From Roseospira navarrensis (lineage in GTDB: Bacteria > Pseudomonadota > Alphaproteobacteria > Rhodospirillales > Rhodospirillaceae): DNA of 64,000 nt. Each line of letters opens with the position of its first letter. The stretch's first letter is position 1. Location: positions 1-64,000 of the forward strand of contig NZ_WIVE01000017.1 of assembly GCF_009601025.1 (NCBI RefSeq), in the 5' to 3' direction. The notes under the pieces are model-generated. The model searched no databases. It was given only the letters and a program-made list of their open reading frames with translations, and had not been told where the DNA came from. Positions 63,225 to 64,000 of this stretch are shown one piece after another. A program made the translations under genes and the position numbers.

Positions 63225-63969
63225 CGCTGCGCACTCCCCACCACACTCGCTTGAGTCTCTCCATGGCCGCCACCAGCGGCGCCGGCACCCCCGCCTTGCG
63301 CACGACCTGGGAGAATTCGTTCAGGCTCGTTTCCAGGTCCGTTGCCGACACGCCCTGCTGACCCATCACGGTCAACGGCACCGGGATGTGATGGGCCGGG
63401 TGCCGACGCAGCAGCCGCAGGATCATGTCGTGATCGGCCGCGACACGATAGCCCGGATCGTAGCGCCCGACCCGGTCGTACTGCGCGCGGCTGACGATCA
63501 GCGACGGATGCGGCAGGAATGCCGAGAAGTACAGCGGCCAGCGGCCCAGCCGATAGCGCTGCAGGACCTGCCCGCCGTCCGCGTGCTCGCGGATCAGGTC
63601 GCAGTAGTTGGTCCGGTTCGGGTCCAGGCGCGGCAGCACCTGCGCCAACACGGTCGGATCGGTATAGCGGTCGTCGGCGTTCAGAAGATGGATCCAGTCC
63701 CCGCGCGCCCGGGCGATGCCCTTGTTCATGGCGTCGTAGATGCCCCGGTCCGGCTCGGAGACCCAGCGGATGGCGTCGCCGTGGGCGCGCAGGATGTCCA
63801 GCGTGCCGTCCGTGGAGCCGCCATCGACCACCACATAGTCGATGGGGCCGACCGTCTGGCCCAGAACGCTCTCGATCGTCCGTTCCAGCGTGGCCGCCGC
63901 GTTCCACGTGACGGTGACGACGGAGAGCACGGGCCGGGCCGGGCCGCCGGTGGCGTGGGGCGCGGGCAT
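63214..63969 (-). CDS. glycosyltransferase family 2
   Basis: A 251-residue GT-A enzyme. VLSVVTVTWNAAATLERTIE, VDGGSTDGTLDIL (nucleotide-binding region) and LLNADDRYTDPTVL (the metal-binding D-D motif) are clear. The chain is short, typical of WcaA-like transferases. The ATG is one base after the stop of the gene cut by the window edge. Confidence 0.9.
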   Translation of the reverse strand: MPAPHATGGPARPVLSVVTVTWNAAATLERTIESVLGQTVGPIDYVVVDGGSTDGTLDILRAHGDAIRWVSEPDRGIYDAMNKGIARARGDWIHLLNADDRYTDPTVLAQVLPRLDPNRTNYCDLIREHADGGQVLQRYRLGRWPLYFSAFLPHPSLIVSRAQYDRVGRYDPGYRVAADHDMILRLLRRHPAHHIPVPLTVMGQQGVSATDLETSLNEFSQVVRKAGVPAPLVAAMERLKRVWWGVRSGGG

Positions 63970-63970
63970 G

Positions 63971-64000
63971 CTAGGCGCCGTCTCGGGTCTGGCGCATGCT
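63971..64000 (-). CDS. C-terminal end of an unidentified upstream gene (cut by window edge)
   Basis: The last 9 codons (SMRQTRDGA) and a TAG stop are visible, ending one base before the next gene's ATG. The tight spacing fits the rest of the cluster. Too little is seen to name it. Confidence 0.4.
   Translation of the reverse strand, partial: SMRQTRDGA

Overview
This 64 kb window is very GC-rich and densely packed, with many start and stop codons overlapping as ATGA. Gene content (C-P lyase, guanidine carboxylase, AmiC/AmiR, paired PhnE permeases, pRiA4b ORF-3-like domain) points to an alphaproteobacterium, most likely of Rhodospirillales or Rhizobiales type. That placement is inferred from gene content and base composition. 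No rRNA, tRNA or taxonomic marker gene is present.

Layout. (1) 1-1560: the start of a conserved small gene, a truncated IS256-type transposase, a 32-bp perfect palindrome and a LuxR-type regulator, all on the minus strand. (2) 1630-8803: a four-gene plus-strand operon of exported proteins (von Willebrand factor A protein, WG-repeat protein, unknown 227-residue protein, large metzincin-type metalloprotease). I know no described system with this composition. (3) 9052-12726: a pqiAABC lipid-transport operon. (4) 13151-21616: an amide-sensing locus. A promoter, hairpins and an intrinsic terminator precede amiC-amiR, a peptide-type ABC transporter and an acetamidase/formamidase. AmiR carries an ANTAR domain, so antitermination in this leader is likely. 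(5) 21679-31727: a guanidine operon headed by a clear guanidine-I (ykkC) riboswitch with a visible expression platform. It encodes a NitT/TauT-type transporter, two DUF1989 carboxyguanidine deiminase subunits, a biotin-dependent guanidine/urea carboxylase and allophanate hydrolase. (6) 31966-33237: a lone exported protein that resembles a beta-pore-forming protein and ends in a VHL-beta-like domain.

(7) 33628-45586: phosphonate catabolism by two routes. phnW-phnX converge on phnGHIJKL plus a hexapeptide acyltransferase, and a divergent phnCDE1E2 transporter lies beyond. The divergent promoter region holds a Pho box and a PhnF-like operator. PhnM and PhnN are not in the window. (8) 45650-49158: a LysR pseudogene with a 15-bp triplication, then a 1007-residue protein joining pRiA4b-ORF3-like, YecA-like and SEC-C modules. 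(9) 49463-64000: a minus-strand polysaccharide cluster with glycosyltransferases, an O-antigen ligase/polymerase, two asparagine-synthase-type amidotransferases, nucleotide-sugar enzymes (GMD-like, UDP-xylose synthase, GalE) and two methyltransferases. It continues past the right edge.

Metabolically, three loci in a row (amide, guanidine, phosphonate) scavenge unusual nitrogen and phosphorus sources. Each couples an ABC transporter to its catabolic enzymes and has visible local control. GC-rich hairpin repeats of a dispersed type occur at 24762-24837, 43170-43281 and 49336-49366.
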